From Taudactylus pleione (Eukaryota; Chordata; Amphibia; Anura; Myobatrachidae), in contig JAUIMM010000211.1 in assembly GCA_031769625.1 (NCBI GenBank), positions 10,187,001 to 10,251,000 on the forward strand: 64,000 bases of DNA, in the 5' to 3' direction. Both the position numbers and the translations under genes were made by a program. This document shows positions 57,701 to 63,849 of the stretch, in pieces. Under the pieces are notes generated by a model. That model was given only the letters and a program-made list of their open reading frames with translations. It searched no databases and was not told where the DNA came from. The stretch's first letter is position 1; each line of letters begins with the position of its first letter.

Positions 57701-60161
57701 GAGACCTCAGAGGAGGAGTGGCCGAGAGATAAGAGCAGCTCAGCGACGCCAGACTCCTAGTTGAAAGGCACGCTGAGCTGAGGGGAGGAGCCACTAGACA
57801 GGGAAGGCTGCCTCCCCTGGCTAGCAATTAACCCCCGGGTTGCCGGTCCCGCTACCAGCCTGATACCCTGGTGGTCTAGCGTACACGCGGGGTATTCCTC
57901 AATTGAGGGGGAGCCCGCCGCCGCCGCTAGCGCCTCCGGTCTGTCCCCAGAGACCGGAGGCTCCTGACTGCATTGAAGTATCCGCGGCCCGCCGCACGCG
58001 GCGACCCGCGGCTTACCTGATCCCAGTCGCGTCCGGCAGCAGTCAAGGGAGTCCCCAGAGCCCGGCTAGTACAGGCTCTGGGGTCCCGCCGCGATCCCCA
58101 GAGCTGTACTGGCGTCGCGGCGCCAGCGGGGAGAAGGAGCGGCAGCGTGGACGTCCTAAAGGACAGTCTGATGCTGCCGCTCTAACAGTGTAAAAAAAAG
58201 TAGAAAAAAATAAAAAATTTCTCTTTTAAAATAAAGCTTAGGGGCTGCTCCTGCAGCCCCACTGCGTCAGGGTGACCCGACTCCGGCCGGGCACCAACTA
58301 AAACTGAGGTGCCTGTGGCCGGGGCGGGGTATAGAGGAGGACGGACCCAAGTGCATCCTGGGAGCAGCAAAGCTTTAACTGCGTGGTGCCCGTGGATCCA
58401 GATCCAGCTATACCCCAAGGTCAACCCTGTGGACCCCCTATGGACCCTGAAGTAGAAATCCTGGGTTATTGCTGGCAGTGTGTAAGGGGTTTGAGAGTTA
58501 TATAGTGGAAGGAGAAGGGTTCCCCAGCAGCACAGAGTATATCAGGAGATGAGTGATGTGTTAGTGAGGACAGGGCTGCATGTGACATGATGTGATGAGG
58601 AGAATGGAGGCAGCAGGAAGCCACAAGACAGAGTTATATAGTGGAAGGAGTAGGGTCCCCCTGCAGCACAGAGTATATCAGGAGATAAATTAGATGTTAG
58701 TGAGGACAGGGTTGCATGTGACAGGGGCAGTGACATGAAGTGAGGAGGGGAATGGAGGCAGCCATAAGACAGAGTTATACAGTGGAAGGAGCAGGGTCTC
58801 CCAGCAGCACAGATAAGTGATGTGAAGCAGCTGTTATACTAATGAGGGAAACCAGGGGTCAACAGCACCTCTAAGAAATACAGTTCATACACAACTTGCC
58901 TAATCTATGTTACAGATATAACAAATAGGGGGGTATCCGGTAATCCAGTAAATTACCGCGGCTAATTATCTCGTCCGGGGCTCGCTCTGAACTATTTAAT
59001 TAGCCCCGAAGTCAGCCTGACGCCGGCACTTATCGGGGTTTTTTTGTTTTGTTTTTCGGGACCTGATAGTTTCCTGAAAAAAAAAGGCGAACACACATAG
59101 GTCCGTGAGCTTATGGCAGCACCTATGTGTTTCCGGGAGAACCATCCTATTATTTTGATCTAAATAATAGGATAGGGTGAAAAAAAAAATTGTCGAAAAT
59201 CGGGGGGTAATCGACGAAAAATCCCTGTTTTTCGCCGATCACGGGGATCAATTAGCGCCCGAACAATGTTCGGGGCTAATTGGATACCTCCCATAGCATC
59301 TAACACGGAGGGCAATCTTGATAAATGTCCCCATAATAAATAGCTAAAAAAGGTGAATAAGACTAAAAATAACATTAGAAAAAGGAAATTGCCATAACAA
59401 ATCCTATGCCCTAGGATAGCATGTACAGTGCAATAACCTATAAAGAAGGAAAAACTACAGAGGAAAGATTTGTTAAGTTATAACACTGCCCCATCCTATG
59501 TTATCACTAATGCCCAGGACCAAGGAGCACGCCAATGAAATTCAATAAAGGTTCCAGAAGACATAAGAAGCTGAACTTGGATCCAATGGTTTTATTCCTA
59601 GGAATAAGTAATACGAAACTCAAAGTTCTATACAGACTTATTATACAGGGACTTGTTCAGCATTATTAAGGTGCACAAAGATTTATGGAGTGTGTAAATA
59701 TACATTAACCTTGCAGTGTATTTACTGGTCTCACCTCCTCTAGAAGCTACAGAGATACAGACAATTATACAGATTGCTCTCTGTACTTAGAACACATTAG
59801 CTGAAATATAAACTTGTATAATACAAAAAAACTCTGTTGTGTCATCTATTGCTGCCAACTGAGTAGTGTTTCATTGATCCAAGTCAGTGACTTGCTGTAT
59901 AATAGAGACTTTTCCAGAAATATGGCAGCAGCCCAGGTGAAACTTATTTTGCAAACAAGCAGCTGCTCCAACCACCGAGAATGTGCGAGATCATCCAACT
60001 CACCAACCTAAAACCTCTGAAAGGCCATACCTTCTGCATGGTTTATATGGCTCCTCACCTAGAAGCTTCTGAAGGACTTGCCCGTCATAAAAATCTTCTT
60101 CCAGATTCTTTACGATGATTCGCTCCTCCACAAGAACCTCATTAATCCAATCTATAAGGAC
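36637..60161 (-). CDS. PARVB: Beta-parvin gene, last ten coding exons (5' exons beyond 64000)
   Basis: Ten minus-strand segments (60161-60059, 51405-51265, 49327-49212, 47364-47306, 43334-43315, 42528-42467, 42377-42309, 40144-40043, 38602-38530, 36713-36637) join into 273 uninterrupted codons plus stop. The product follows beta-parvin from the start of CH1 (VLIDWINEVLVEERIIV) through the linker (REGLLQTAHVTEELTTTTE) and all of CH2 to the C-terminus LFTKYKNIE. Beta-parvin is a cytoplasmic adaptor of the ILK-PINCH-parvin complex; its CH2 domain binds ILK and paxillin (family knowledge). Every junction has GT/AG sites and compatible phases. The N-terminal exons, about 90 residues in human, are not visible. 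Alpha-parvin is the main alternative; the beta call is supported by the adjacent PARVG, as in human. Confidence 0.93.
36714..37388. other. PARVB last intron, unassigned
   Basis: A short TTA run at about 36745. Otherwise nothing recognised. Confidence 0.4.
37389..37888. mobile_element. Element with telomere-like CCTAACCCTAA tract
   Basis: Ends near GTATGATTTACC and ATTGCATACC. Inside are AACCCGACAGCGGCTGG, a degenerate CCTAACCCTAACC series (37495-37700) with C-runs, and GGGCGCCGGTCTCCC near the right end. A relative with clear boundaries is at 47584-48092. Confidence 0.65.
37889..38344. repeat. Degenerate GGGCCTG-type repeat
   Basis: From AGGGCCTGCAGCAGGTG (37965) to CTCAAATCAGGCCCCCA (38292): a GC-rich segment resembling the GGGCCTGATTCAG MITEs but diverged. 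Confidence 0.4.
38345..38488. mobile_element. Palindromic MITE with CTACAAGTCCCAGCAT core
   Basis: CAGGCCTGGCCAACCTG at the left, CAGGTTGGCCAGACAG at the right. The arms hold TGTGAAACTACAAGTCCCAG and its complement. It lies 42 bp downstream of a PARVB exon donor. Confidence 0.85.
38530..38602 (-). CDS. PARVB: PARVB exon, CH2
   Basis: 73 bp, CTGCAG acceptor and GAAG/GTATGA donor. It encodes VHNISFAFELMQDGGLKKPK, then ARPE plus one base. The GLKKP segment is typical of CH2 in alpha and beta parvins. Confidence 0.94.
38661..39178. mobile_element. GGGCCTGATTCAG MITE with serial hairpins
   Basis: Starts AGGGCCTGATTCAGACC, ends GGCTCTGAATCAGGGCCT. The right half is a run of hairpins, e.g. GATGGTCGCGATGGTC facing GACCATCGCGACCATC (39003-39037) and GGCCGCTCGC. 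Possibly two nested elements, since GACCGGCCCTGATTCAGCGC at 39119 looks like an internal end. Confidence 0.75.
39179..40042. other. PARVB intron, unassigned
   Basis: No exon or repeat recognised. Confidence 0.4.
40043..40144 (-). CDS. PARVB: PARVB exon, CH2 core
   Basis: 102 bp, GATAG acceptor and AAG/GTAAGC donor. It encodes FADGVYLVLLMGLLENYFIP, then LYNFYLTPESFDQK, the hydrophobic core of CH2. Confidence 0.95.
40145..41136. other. PARVB intron with a duplicated 100-bp segment
   Basis: GTCATGTCTCAGTGCCTCC to CCCGGATTATTTCTC (40861-40945) recurs at 45926-46006 with few changes. AATAACGTCAGG is repeated three times at 40297-40325. Otherwise unassigned. Confidence 0.6.
41137..41335. mobile_element. 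Palindromic MITE, AGGGGTACATTTACTAA ends
   Basis: Near-perfect arms with GATGTTGCCCATAGCAACCA and TGGTTGCTATGGGCAACATC. Same family as 25082. Confidence 0.88.
41598..41781. mobile_element. Palindromic CCAAT-core MITE (diverged)
   Basis: TCTGGATTCATCAACCAATG against CTTGATAAATCTGGGCC. The core TGGTGCTCCAACCAATCAGC faces GGATTGGTTGGAGCACCA. Confidence 0.75.
41782..42308. other. PARVB intron, unassigned
   Basis: Nothing recognised. Confidence 0.4.
42309..42377 (-). CDS. PARVB: PARVB exon, CH2 first helix
   Basis: 69 bp, TTACAG acceptor and CAG/GTGAGT donor. It encodes SLITFVNKHLNKLNLEVTEL plus ETQ in phase 0. It lies only 89 bp from the preceding exon, the shortest intron seen in either gene. 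Confidence 0.95.
42467..42528 (-). CDS. PARVB: PARVB exon, start of CH2 region
   Basis: 62 bp, TTCTAG acceptor and AAG/GTAACG donor. It encodes RDAFDTLFDHAPDKLSVVKK, preceded by the split glutamate. DAFDxLFxHAPxKL is a parvin hallmark just before CH2. Confidence 0.95.
42899..43260. repeat. Satellite, about 140-bp unit, three copies
   Basis: Units run TGTGCTGCTGGGGGACCCTG, then CTCAGTCTGTGGCTTCCTGC, then CATGCAGCCCTGTC, then CTCATCTCCTGATATACTC. The same unit in reverse orientation occurs at 51770-51975 and 58490-58830. It ends about 55 bp from the 20-bp PARVB exon. Confidence 0.9.
43315..43334 (-). CDS. PARVB: PARVB 20-bp micro-exon
   Basis: A 20-bp exon between CTTTAG and GTAAGTAG. It completes the split glutamate, encodes MMMGKF and gives the first base of the next glutamate. 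The parvin sequence TTTTE-MMMGxF-ERDAF requires exactly this segment, and the phases fit on both sides. It is too short to be found by ORF length. Confidence 0.9.
43335..45254. other. PARVB intron, unassigned
   Basis: A plus-strand frame of 187 codons (43575-44138) has no recognisable domain and looks accidental. No other feature was found. Confidence 0.35.
45255..45799. mobile_element. Full-length hairpin-rich MITE, 545 bp
   Basis: Ends GGGCCTCATTCAGAGGC and GGGTCTGAATGAGCTCC. It holds at least seven consecutive inverted pairs, including TGTGGGTTAACACCCACA, ATGGTCGCGATGGTC with GACCATTGCGACCAT, GGGGCTTACGACGAG with its complement, ACTGACATCACTAGTGATGT, CGGCAGGCGTTCCCATGGGA and GACAGCTCGCCCC. 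No ORF is credible. Confidence 0.85.
45800..47305. other. PARVB intron with second copy of the 100-bp duplicated segment
   Basis: 45926-46006 matches 40861-40945. The rest is unassigned. Confidence 0.5.
47306..47364 (-). CDS. PARVB: PARVB exon, inter-CH linker
   Basis: 59 bp, TTCTAG acceptor and ACAGA/GTAAG donor. It encodes KREGLLQTAHVTEELTTTT plus GA, which the next exon completes to glutamate. It is the conserved parvin linker between the two CH domains. Confidence 0.92.
47455..48140. mobile_element. Palindromic MITE split by another element
   Basis: The left part GGTTTTTAGAAGTGGAGATG to GGTTGCTATGGGCAACAT (47468-47583) and the right part GCAACATCTCCACTTCTAAA (48093-48113) form one copy of the 25082/41137 family, interrupted by 47584-48092. 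Confidence 0.8.
47584..48092. mobile_element. 509-bp element with telomere-like tract, 7-bp target repeat
   Basis: Inserted in a MITE with GCAACAT on both sides (47577-47583, 48093-48099). Ends near CGGTATGATTG and GGTATACCG. Inside, 47680-47930 is a degenerate (CCTAACC)n series with C-tracts. Internal homology to 37389-37888 defines the family. Confidence 0.8.
48141..49211. other. PARVB intron, unassigned
   Basis: No exon or clear repeat recognised. Confidence 0.4.
49212..49327 (-). CDS. PARVB: PARVB exon, CH1 end
   Basis: 116 bp, TTGCAG acceptor and AAAG/GTAAGA donor. It encodes [20 protein letters not shown], then RAPIRLPEHVCVQVVVVK, nearly identical to mammalian beta-parvin. Confidence 0.96.
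49328..49838. other. PARVB intron, unassigned
   Basis: AT-rich, nothing recognised. 49831-49838 (GTACATGC) is the likely target site of the next element. Confidence 0.4.
49839..50040. mobile_element. hAT MITE with GGTTCTCAAACTC ends
   Basis: CACAGGTTCTCAAACTCGGT and, inverted, ACTGAGTTTGAGAACCACTG, about 200 bp, the classic CAGTGGTTCTCAAAC hAT terminus. Flanks GTACATGC and GTCTATGC agree at 6 of 8 positions, an eroded target duplication. Confidence 0.82.
50270..50640. repeat. Diverged palindromic repeat
   Basis: GAGCCGTTCACCGTGTATAG (50427) and AGGTCAAGCGGATGTCCAT face TATGGACAGCCACTTGACCT and TATCCACGGTGAACGGCTTA (about 50556-50610). ATGACGTTTTGCCTC at 50281 resembles the hAT 5' end at 8587. 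Confidence 0.5.
51265..51405 (-). CDS. PARVB: PARVB exon, CH1 middle
   Basis: 141 bp, TTGCAG acceptor and GACG/GTGAGT donor. It encodes KLANRKLNVAEVTQSEIGQK, then LQTILDDIQEFLRPQGWAIR and WNID. The split glutamate and alanine codons at its ends join correctly to both neighbours. The intron on its 5' side holds the DIRS element. Confidence 0.95.
51770..51975. repeat. Satellite, about 140-bp unit (left of the nested insertion)
   Basis: GGAGGCAGCAGGAAGCCACA, GAGTATATCAGGAGATGAGT and GGACAGGGCTGCATGTGACA recur. Continued at 58490 on the far side of the inserted MITE and DIRS. Confidence 0.9.
52376..52512. repeat. DIRS inverted terminal repeat, left
   Basis: GTCCACAGGGTTGACCTTGG onward to GGCACCTCAGTTGGT is the reverse complement of 58305-58442. 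Confidence 0.9.
52655..52775. repeat. DIRS internal complementary region
   Basis: Left part AAAGGTAAGTTCTTACCATA, then TCTCTTG, mirrors the element's left edge; right part TTCTACTTCAGGGTCCATAG mirrors the right edge. In DIRS elements this serves as the splint joining the ends of the cDNA circle. Confidence 0.85.
52788..53880 (-). CDS. DIRS tyrosine recombinase
   Basis: The open frame runs 55628-52788 (946 codons), but its first 600 codons overlap the RT frame and are mostly a shadow. The recombinase proper begins around 53880, near RGFSSSVIGTMLRARKPASA, and ends at AQERPRP. Catalytic residues are visible: ARR (764-765), HSTR (H891, R894), W910 and the nucleophile region RFYAFDT (Y920), the R-HxxR-W-Y set of tyrosine recombinases. 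In DIRS elements this enzyme inserts the circular cDNA. How it is expressed (overlap, frameshift, splicing) is not clear from the sequence. Confidence 0.88.
53783..55735 (-). CDS. DIRS reverse transcriptase and RNase H
   Basis: 650 codons without a stop. The reverse transcriptase spans about residues 75-290: SLDIQDAY with the first catalytic Asp (D161), FGLSTAPRVF, and the YLDD box at 225-228. RNase H follows: TTDAS (D392), NILELRA (E424), QSDNAT (D449), NWEAD (D500). The remaining 150 residues (GLPELDLMASRHNHKLPVY, FPPISLLPRVL) match a segment usual in DIRS polyproteins after RNase H, sometimes labelled methyltransferase-like; I cannot confirm that activity. The frame overlaps the gag frame by 47 bp and the recombinase frame at its end. 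It copies element RNA into cDNA. Confidence 0.92.
   Translation of the reverse strand: MLGALLPSRRISLLPDGTGLSLGDPRVGGRLLQFTQCWHNTTTDAWVREVVSQGYALSFRFRPPHQFFCTSPSLDKTKAGQIQVAIESLLQAGVIVPVPQSQRGTGYYSTLFLVQKPNGSHRPILNLKSLNRYLRVPRFRMETLRSIILAMEPGDYMVSLDIQDAYLHVPIAPAHQRYLRFAILNHHYQFRALPFGLSTAPRVFTKVMAVMAAHLRGQGLRLLPYLDDLLLLASSPEVLLRHLHLTIACLQAHGWLINWKKSSLIPSQRMAHLGALLDSRQQRIFLTPEKVSSLQLRIHSCLSSCRLSVHSAMRVLGSMVSTFDMVEFAQFHSRPLQGLILSEWNGLPHRIRSQMLVLSAEVRQSLAWWLQTAHLVEGRPFWIPDWVLLTTDASLRGWGAVTGSLSLQGRWSAEEALLPINILELRAVYRALQSSGPALHGRAVQVQSDNATTVAYINHQGGTRSRAAMSEVSRILAWAECHVPAISAVFIPGVLNWEADFLSRHDVHPGEWSLHPEVFQLLVDRWGLPELDLMASRHNHKLPVYGSRTRDAGACLVDALSVKWTFHLAYLFPPISLLPRVLRKFKQDGGTLVLVAPAWPRRPWYSDLRCLSIDAPYLLPQRRDLLSQGPFLYPDLGRLSLTAWLLRQPS
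55689..57260 (-). CDS. DIRS gag-like protein
   Basis: 523 codons; the likely start is the internal MSDEETERSV (57245) or MIYGIMSDEE (57260). Near the N-terminus CRRCAAG and CGRCQL form a CxxC...CxxC pair, probably zinc binding. A proline/serine-rich stretch and an acidic stretch (SDSEVSSDDGEIHEDSDSD) follow, then a helical central part and a basic C-terminus (KPKKQAWSARRPSSK). No enzymatic motif. By position it is the DIRS nucleocapsid-like protein that packages the RNA. Confidence 0.8.
   Translation of the reverse strand: MIYGIMSDEETERSVAPVLFSCRRCAAGVDGEDLSEDGLCGRCQLVPGPSNPPVSQDPPWAMFSQVLASIADRLSVPSAVPSRALPQPTIPHSPRVPQMLRSSPGAQTVGPYSGLPVYVQSSPGTRQSVVPLQSFAPTAPPPWVDVLSSSVQSLAASSSAFQSMLQGDVPPRVSKRPVVSSLAAQLSDSEVSSDDGEIHEDSDSDVMGQEVEAKSSINVPALVRAVRAILHVEDDAPAPRSKFPNFKKAKVTSTVFPLSDQLSDHMAAAWQLPSKRFHRQKRLAANYPFPEAHCRKWETPPAVDSHVTRLIKSATLPLPSISSLKDPTDRKVETCLKSIYSLSGAVARPSMAISCVAKAIEAWANALEDTFPDEAPDIQRALVGQMRDAASYIGEASLDASLLTSRVSAAAVSARRSLWLRSWRADADSKKGLEALPFNDDLLFGPDLDRIVDTLAKSKSAFLPSASAPAKVRSSAFRSFRVQGKAKGQSFPRHSATKAAPKPKKQAWSARRPSSKQEDKPAA
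57261..58304. other. DIRS 5' untranslated region
   Basis: Between the gag start and the right terminal repeat. GC-rich at 57820-58160, with CAGAGCCCGGCTAGTACAGG facing CCAGAGCTGTACTGG. No other frame is credible. Presumably holds the promoter. Confidence 0.5.
58305..58442. repeat. DIRS inverted terminal repeat, right
   Basis: Partner of 52376-52512, ending GGACCCCCTATGGACCCTGA. Confidence 0.9.
58491..58830. repeat. Satellite, about 140-bp unit (right of the nested insertion)
   Basis: Two and a half units with GAGTTATATAGTGGAAGGAG, CAGCAGCACAGAGTATATCA and GAGGACAGGGCTGCATGTGA. Continues the array at 51770. Confidence 0.9.
58925..59297. mobile_element. MITE with GGGGGTATCC ends
   Basis: GGGGGGTATCCGGTAATCCA at the left, CTAATTGGATACCTCCC at the right. 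The inner inverted pair TCGACGAAAAATCCC/TTTTTCGCCGATCAC is visible. Confidence 0.6.
59298..60058. other. PARVB intron, unassigned
   Basis: No exon or clear repeat recognised. Confidence 0.4.
60059..60161 (-). CDS. PARVB: PARVB exon, start of CH1
   Basis: 103 bp, CACAG acceptor and CTAG/GTGAGG donor. It encodes VLIDWINEVLVEERIIVKNL, then EEDFYDGQVLQKLL plus one base. It is the family's actin-fold CH1 first exon. The intron upstream extends past the window end. Confidence 0.94.
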
Positions 60162-61250
60162 CTGTGAATGCAAAGCAGTATACATTGCTAAAGCAAAGTG
60201 TAGGGTGTTACAGATACCATGGTTCAACCTCATCCCTCTGTTGTCTTTGGTGCCGGCCATGGTCACTCTGAATCTCTCCTGCTCATTGCATCCACTTTCC
60301 CTCTCTTCTCTCCGTTCAGGGCCTATACCCCCCCCCCCCTTATGCTGCCCCCTTGCCTGCCCTCTCCCAGCAGCAGAAGCCAGATGTAGTCATTTCTGGA
60401 CTCCTACAGCTTAAGGCAGACACAATGGTAGAACTGCCTGTTTCTTATACTAGATTTACTAAAGCAGCGGGTTTTCAAAGCCACGACTATTGTACATTTT
60501 GATAGGCAACAGCAATAATTACAAAAAACAAGCCTGATTTAGCAGGTAATACTATAGCGGTTTCAAATTCGGCGGCTTTGAAAACCTGCCATTTAGTGAA
60601 TATACCCCATAGCATTAAAAAATAAAAAGTATATTGATACGGTACAGCTTTGCAAAATGGCATCATTTGAAATTGCCCATATTGTATTTACACATGTATA
60701 ATTGTAATGTAATAGCTTTCTATTAATACACAGATATATGCAATTGGAAAACCGGCTTTGTCGCTGTTCATGGCGATCAGTCACAACAATGCATTAAGAG
60801 GCGTCCTCTGTCAGTTATAGTCCGCGAGAGAACGTCAGCAAGGATAGCGAGTCACAGGTCACCTGCCCCTGTCTGTATCTATAGATTACTGCAGCTGATG
60901 GCTCCTTCCTCCACACTCACAGCCGGATATAGGCGAGGAGCAGAGAGCAGCAGAAGGTGGGGTGGTCAGGCCGTTCTGTAGCAAATTCCCAGCATGCACG
61001 CTGACCAGTTCTCATGTGATGGGGAATGATGTCACTAAGAACCTGCATCCAGCATCAATAGGGACAACTCCGTGCACTCACCAGAAGTCAGTAGTTACAT
61101 TTGCTTTTAAAATTACCTTTAAGTACCCATGCCAAGTAATAAAAGCTGCAACATGAGAGGACACGCTGTAACATTCATGGAACTGTGTGTATAAGTTGAC
61201 ACGCCTTGCCAGATCTAAAGATATTTCAGATTAAAGGGGGATATCGATCG
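60162..61250. other. PARVB intron with a small palindromic repeat
   Basis: 60450-60612 has ACTAGATTTACTAAAGCAGC and GGTTTTCAAAGCCAC facing GGCTTTGAAAACCTGCC and ATTTAGTGAATATACCCC, a short MITE. No upstream PARVB exon was found here. Confidence 0.5.
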
Positions 61251-62045
61251 AAGGCCCATATTCAATTTAGAGCAAAAAGTCAGTTACCGGACTTTTCGCC
61301 GTCATCGCTGGTTTTGGGTGCGAAAAAGTATCGCACTCGTCCCGGCTTATCCCCATATTCAATTCCAAATCGGTGAAAGAGTGACCCGGCGAAACTGAAA
61401 TCTGCGAAAAGTTCTGTCAGTTTTGGGGAGATCAGCTTGACACCCCCCAAAAGATGCACTGACATGGATGGGGGTTCACTATGGGTACCCCCGAATAGCC
61501 CTGCTAAAAAGGTATTTGGGGTTTTTAAATGATCTCAATAGTCGCTATTTAGCGGCTTCTAGCAAGTGGTGAAGAATAGCATTTTGCAACTTTTTTGGGG
61601 AAAAATAAGTTGTCCCATCAAAGTCAAGCATTAAAAAGCGCCAAAAACACCCCTTCAGCAATCACCTGCAATCCAAAAAACACCTCCCCCATACTTGCAG
61701 ACCCCCCCCAAAAGCTATTTAGCTAATTTTGGATTTTGCACCCCAACTTTGATTATTTTTTTTGGGATGTCCTTTGTGGAGTTTTTTTTTTTCTTTTTTG
61801 ATGCAGTTAGCGTCAAGGGGGGTGCCCAAAGGGTTCAGGGTGAGTCCCGAAAGTTTGCTCCCCAAAACCCCAATTCTGCACTTTTTCCCGCCGGTTATCG
61901 ATAGGTGAAACTTTTTCGCCTATTAGATTGCATTTTCACACCGGCGGAAAAAACGCTGAAATTGAATACGGGGATAAATGAAATCGGCGAAAATGACGTC
62001 ATCGCAGAAACTGACTTTTTGTTTCTAATAGAATACGGCCCTCTG
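61251..62045. mobile_element. Element with AGGCCCATATTCAATT ends, about 795 bp
   Basis: GCCCATATTCAATTTAGAGC, then AAAAAGTCAGTT, faces AACTGACTTTTTGTTTCTAA, then TAGAATACGGCCCT. Internal TTCAATTCCAAATCGG and TTGAATACGGGG form a second inverted pair. Non-coding. Confidence 0.65.
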
Positions 62046-62287
62046 ACGCAGTGATATGCAAATCACCTAATCTACGAAGGCAAATGGCCATTTAAATCTT
62101 TACATTGTATAACTTCCACCAGAAAAAAAAAAAAGTTGTGCATCTTACAGAACATGTGCAAAAATAAAGAAATAAAAGAAAATAAATTCTATTGTGAAAT
62201 TTCAAGTCCCACCAAGCGTTGGCCGCTTCTATACACGGACTCAGCATGCAGTATCTGGTAGGGTACACTGGACCGTTTCCACAATAA

Positions 62288-62474
62288 GGGGTCTATTTAC
62301 TAAGCAGTGTTAGGAGACAGAGTGAAAAGTGATAAGAAAGTGATAAGGTGCCAGCCAATCTGCTCCCAACTGTCATTTTTCAAACACAGCCTGTGAGAGG
62401 ACAGTTGGGAGCTGATTTGCTGGCACCGTATCACTTTTCACTCAGCTTCCTAACACTGCTTAGTAACTAGACCC
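62288..62474. mobile_element. Palindromic CCAAT-core MITE
   Basis: Ends GGGGTCTATTTACTAAGCAG and CTGCTTAGTAACTAGACCC, about 187 bp. Closest to 115-292. Confidence 0.88.
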
Positions 62475-62773
62475 ATAATAGTTTTTGCGGTGCCACAAGC
62501 TGTTATTGCTTTCATTGGAGGTCAGTGCCTGCTCAATCAATCACAAGTGACCCGCCGGGAAGCGTGGCTTGTGATTGGCTGAGCCTTCCTCATTCATTTC
62601 TATAGGCGTTGCAGTTCCAATAGTCTTTCTGCCTCCTTTAAGAATATGTGCCTATTCAAACGAATGGGAACAGACAGCGATCTTTCTTTCAGACTAAAAA
62701 TCCCCCAATTTTAAAAGTAAACAGATTTTACTTTCAGCACAATCCCAGCAATGTACTAATAAAATTGTAAGTA

Positions 62774-63218
62774 CAGGTTGAGTCTCCCATATCCAAAATG
62801 CTTGGGACCAGGGGTATTTTGGATAACGGAATATTCCGTATTTTGGAATAATTGCATATTATAATGAAATATCTTGGGAATGGGACTCCAATATACACAC
62901 AGAATGCATTTATGTGTTATATACACACCTTATACACACACAGCCTGCAGATAATTTTATACAATATTTTCAATAATTTTGTGGCTCAAGCAAAGTCTGT
63001 GTACAGAAATTAAATTCTTTTATGTTTCACATACACCTTATACACACAGCCTGAAGGTAATTTTATACAATATTTTTACTAATTTGTGCCTTAGACAAAG
63101 TTTGTGTACATTGAACCATCAAAAATCAAAGGTTTCATTATCTGAGTCATGCTAAAAATATTCCGTATTTCGGAATATTCCGTATTTCGGAATATTTGGA
63201 TATGGGAGACTCAACCTG
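62774..63218. mobile_element. Tigger-type (pogo/Tc-mariner) MITE, 445 bp
   Basis: CAGGTTGAGTCTCCCATATC and its inverted partner GATATGGGAGACTCAACCTG, with TA on both outer sides. The left end continues CCAAAATGCTTGGGACCAG, the well-known Tigger/MER2-type terminus. Non-coding. Confidence 0.88.
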
Positions 63219-63500
63219 TAACATGTTGCTCCATCTAAGACCGGGATATACTGCAAAGGCGCTTATAACATAATGAACACTGGATCAACAAAAAAATTGA
63301 ATATAAATACATTTATTGAATAATACACATATTTAGCTATAAACTCCCGGGAGTAGATGAGTACTAACACATGACAATCAATAAAACTTAAGAGCATATA
63401 GACTAGTAAGTTACTAGTACCGTAGAGCATATGCAAAATACAGGCTCAATGTTGTTGGTTACTGACTTGCATGGTAATAGTAACCGTCTCAAATAGAAAC

Positions 63501-63849
63501 TAAAGTGTCAGGTCTCTTGTATCCAAACAAAGAAGTGAGGTGTACATGAGTCTTCCACAGATGTGGGAATATGAAGTCACAAATAGGCTGGAATAATAAT
63601 TCTTTAGATGTTGGTAGAATAAATAGAAACACATGCTGGAATCACTATGCAAATACCTCAGACCGGAGTGTGATTAGGAGACTGTATTGCAGCGAGTACC
63701 AAGGGATTTCTCTCATGTGCTGTTTCAATTTATTCTATCAACATCTAAAGGATTATTATTATTCCAGCCTATTTGTGATTTAATATTCCCACATCTGTGG
63801 CAGACTCATGTACACCTTCTTTGTTTGGATACAAGAGACCTGACACTTA
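63501..63849. mobile_element. Foldback element, about 350 bp
   Basis: The left arm (AAAGTGTCAGGTCTCTTGTA, then CACAGATGTGGGAATATGAA) faces the right arm (AATATTCCCACATCTGTGGC, then TACAAGAGACCTGACACTTA). The arms are about 140 bp with a central loop of about 60 bp. Confidence 0.85.

Larger units (their letters stand above)
52320..58458 (-). mobile_element. DIRS-type tyrosine-recombinase retrotransposon, 6.1 kb
   Basis: Gene order on the minus strand is gag-like, RT/RNase H, tyrosine recombinase. Inverted terminal repeats at 52376-52512 and 58305-58442 agree almost exactly. An internal complementary region at 52655-52775 reads as the joined reverse complements of the left end (AAGAGATATGGTAAGAAC) and the right end (CCTGAAGTAGAAA). 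This arrangement, with no integrase and no long target duplication, is the DIRS signature. All three frames are open over their expected domains, so the copy is young. Confidence 0.92.
51976..58490. mobile_element. MITE interrupted by the DIRS element
   Basis: 51976-52319 begins TACCCTTTCACATTACAATG and contains CTTTCACACTGCACAATAAC. 58459-58490 has CTGGGTTATTGCTGGCAGTG, then TGTAAGGGGTT, the opposite end. Together they form one element of about 375 bp inserted in the satellite, later split by the retrotransposon. Confidence 0.65.
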
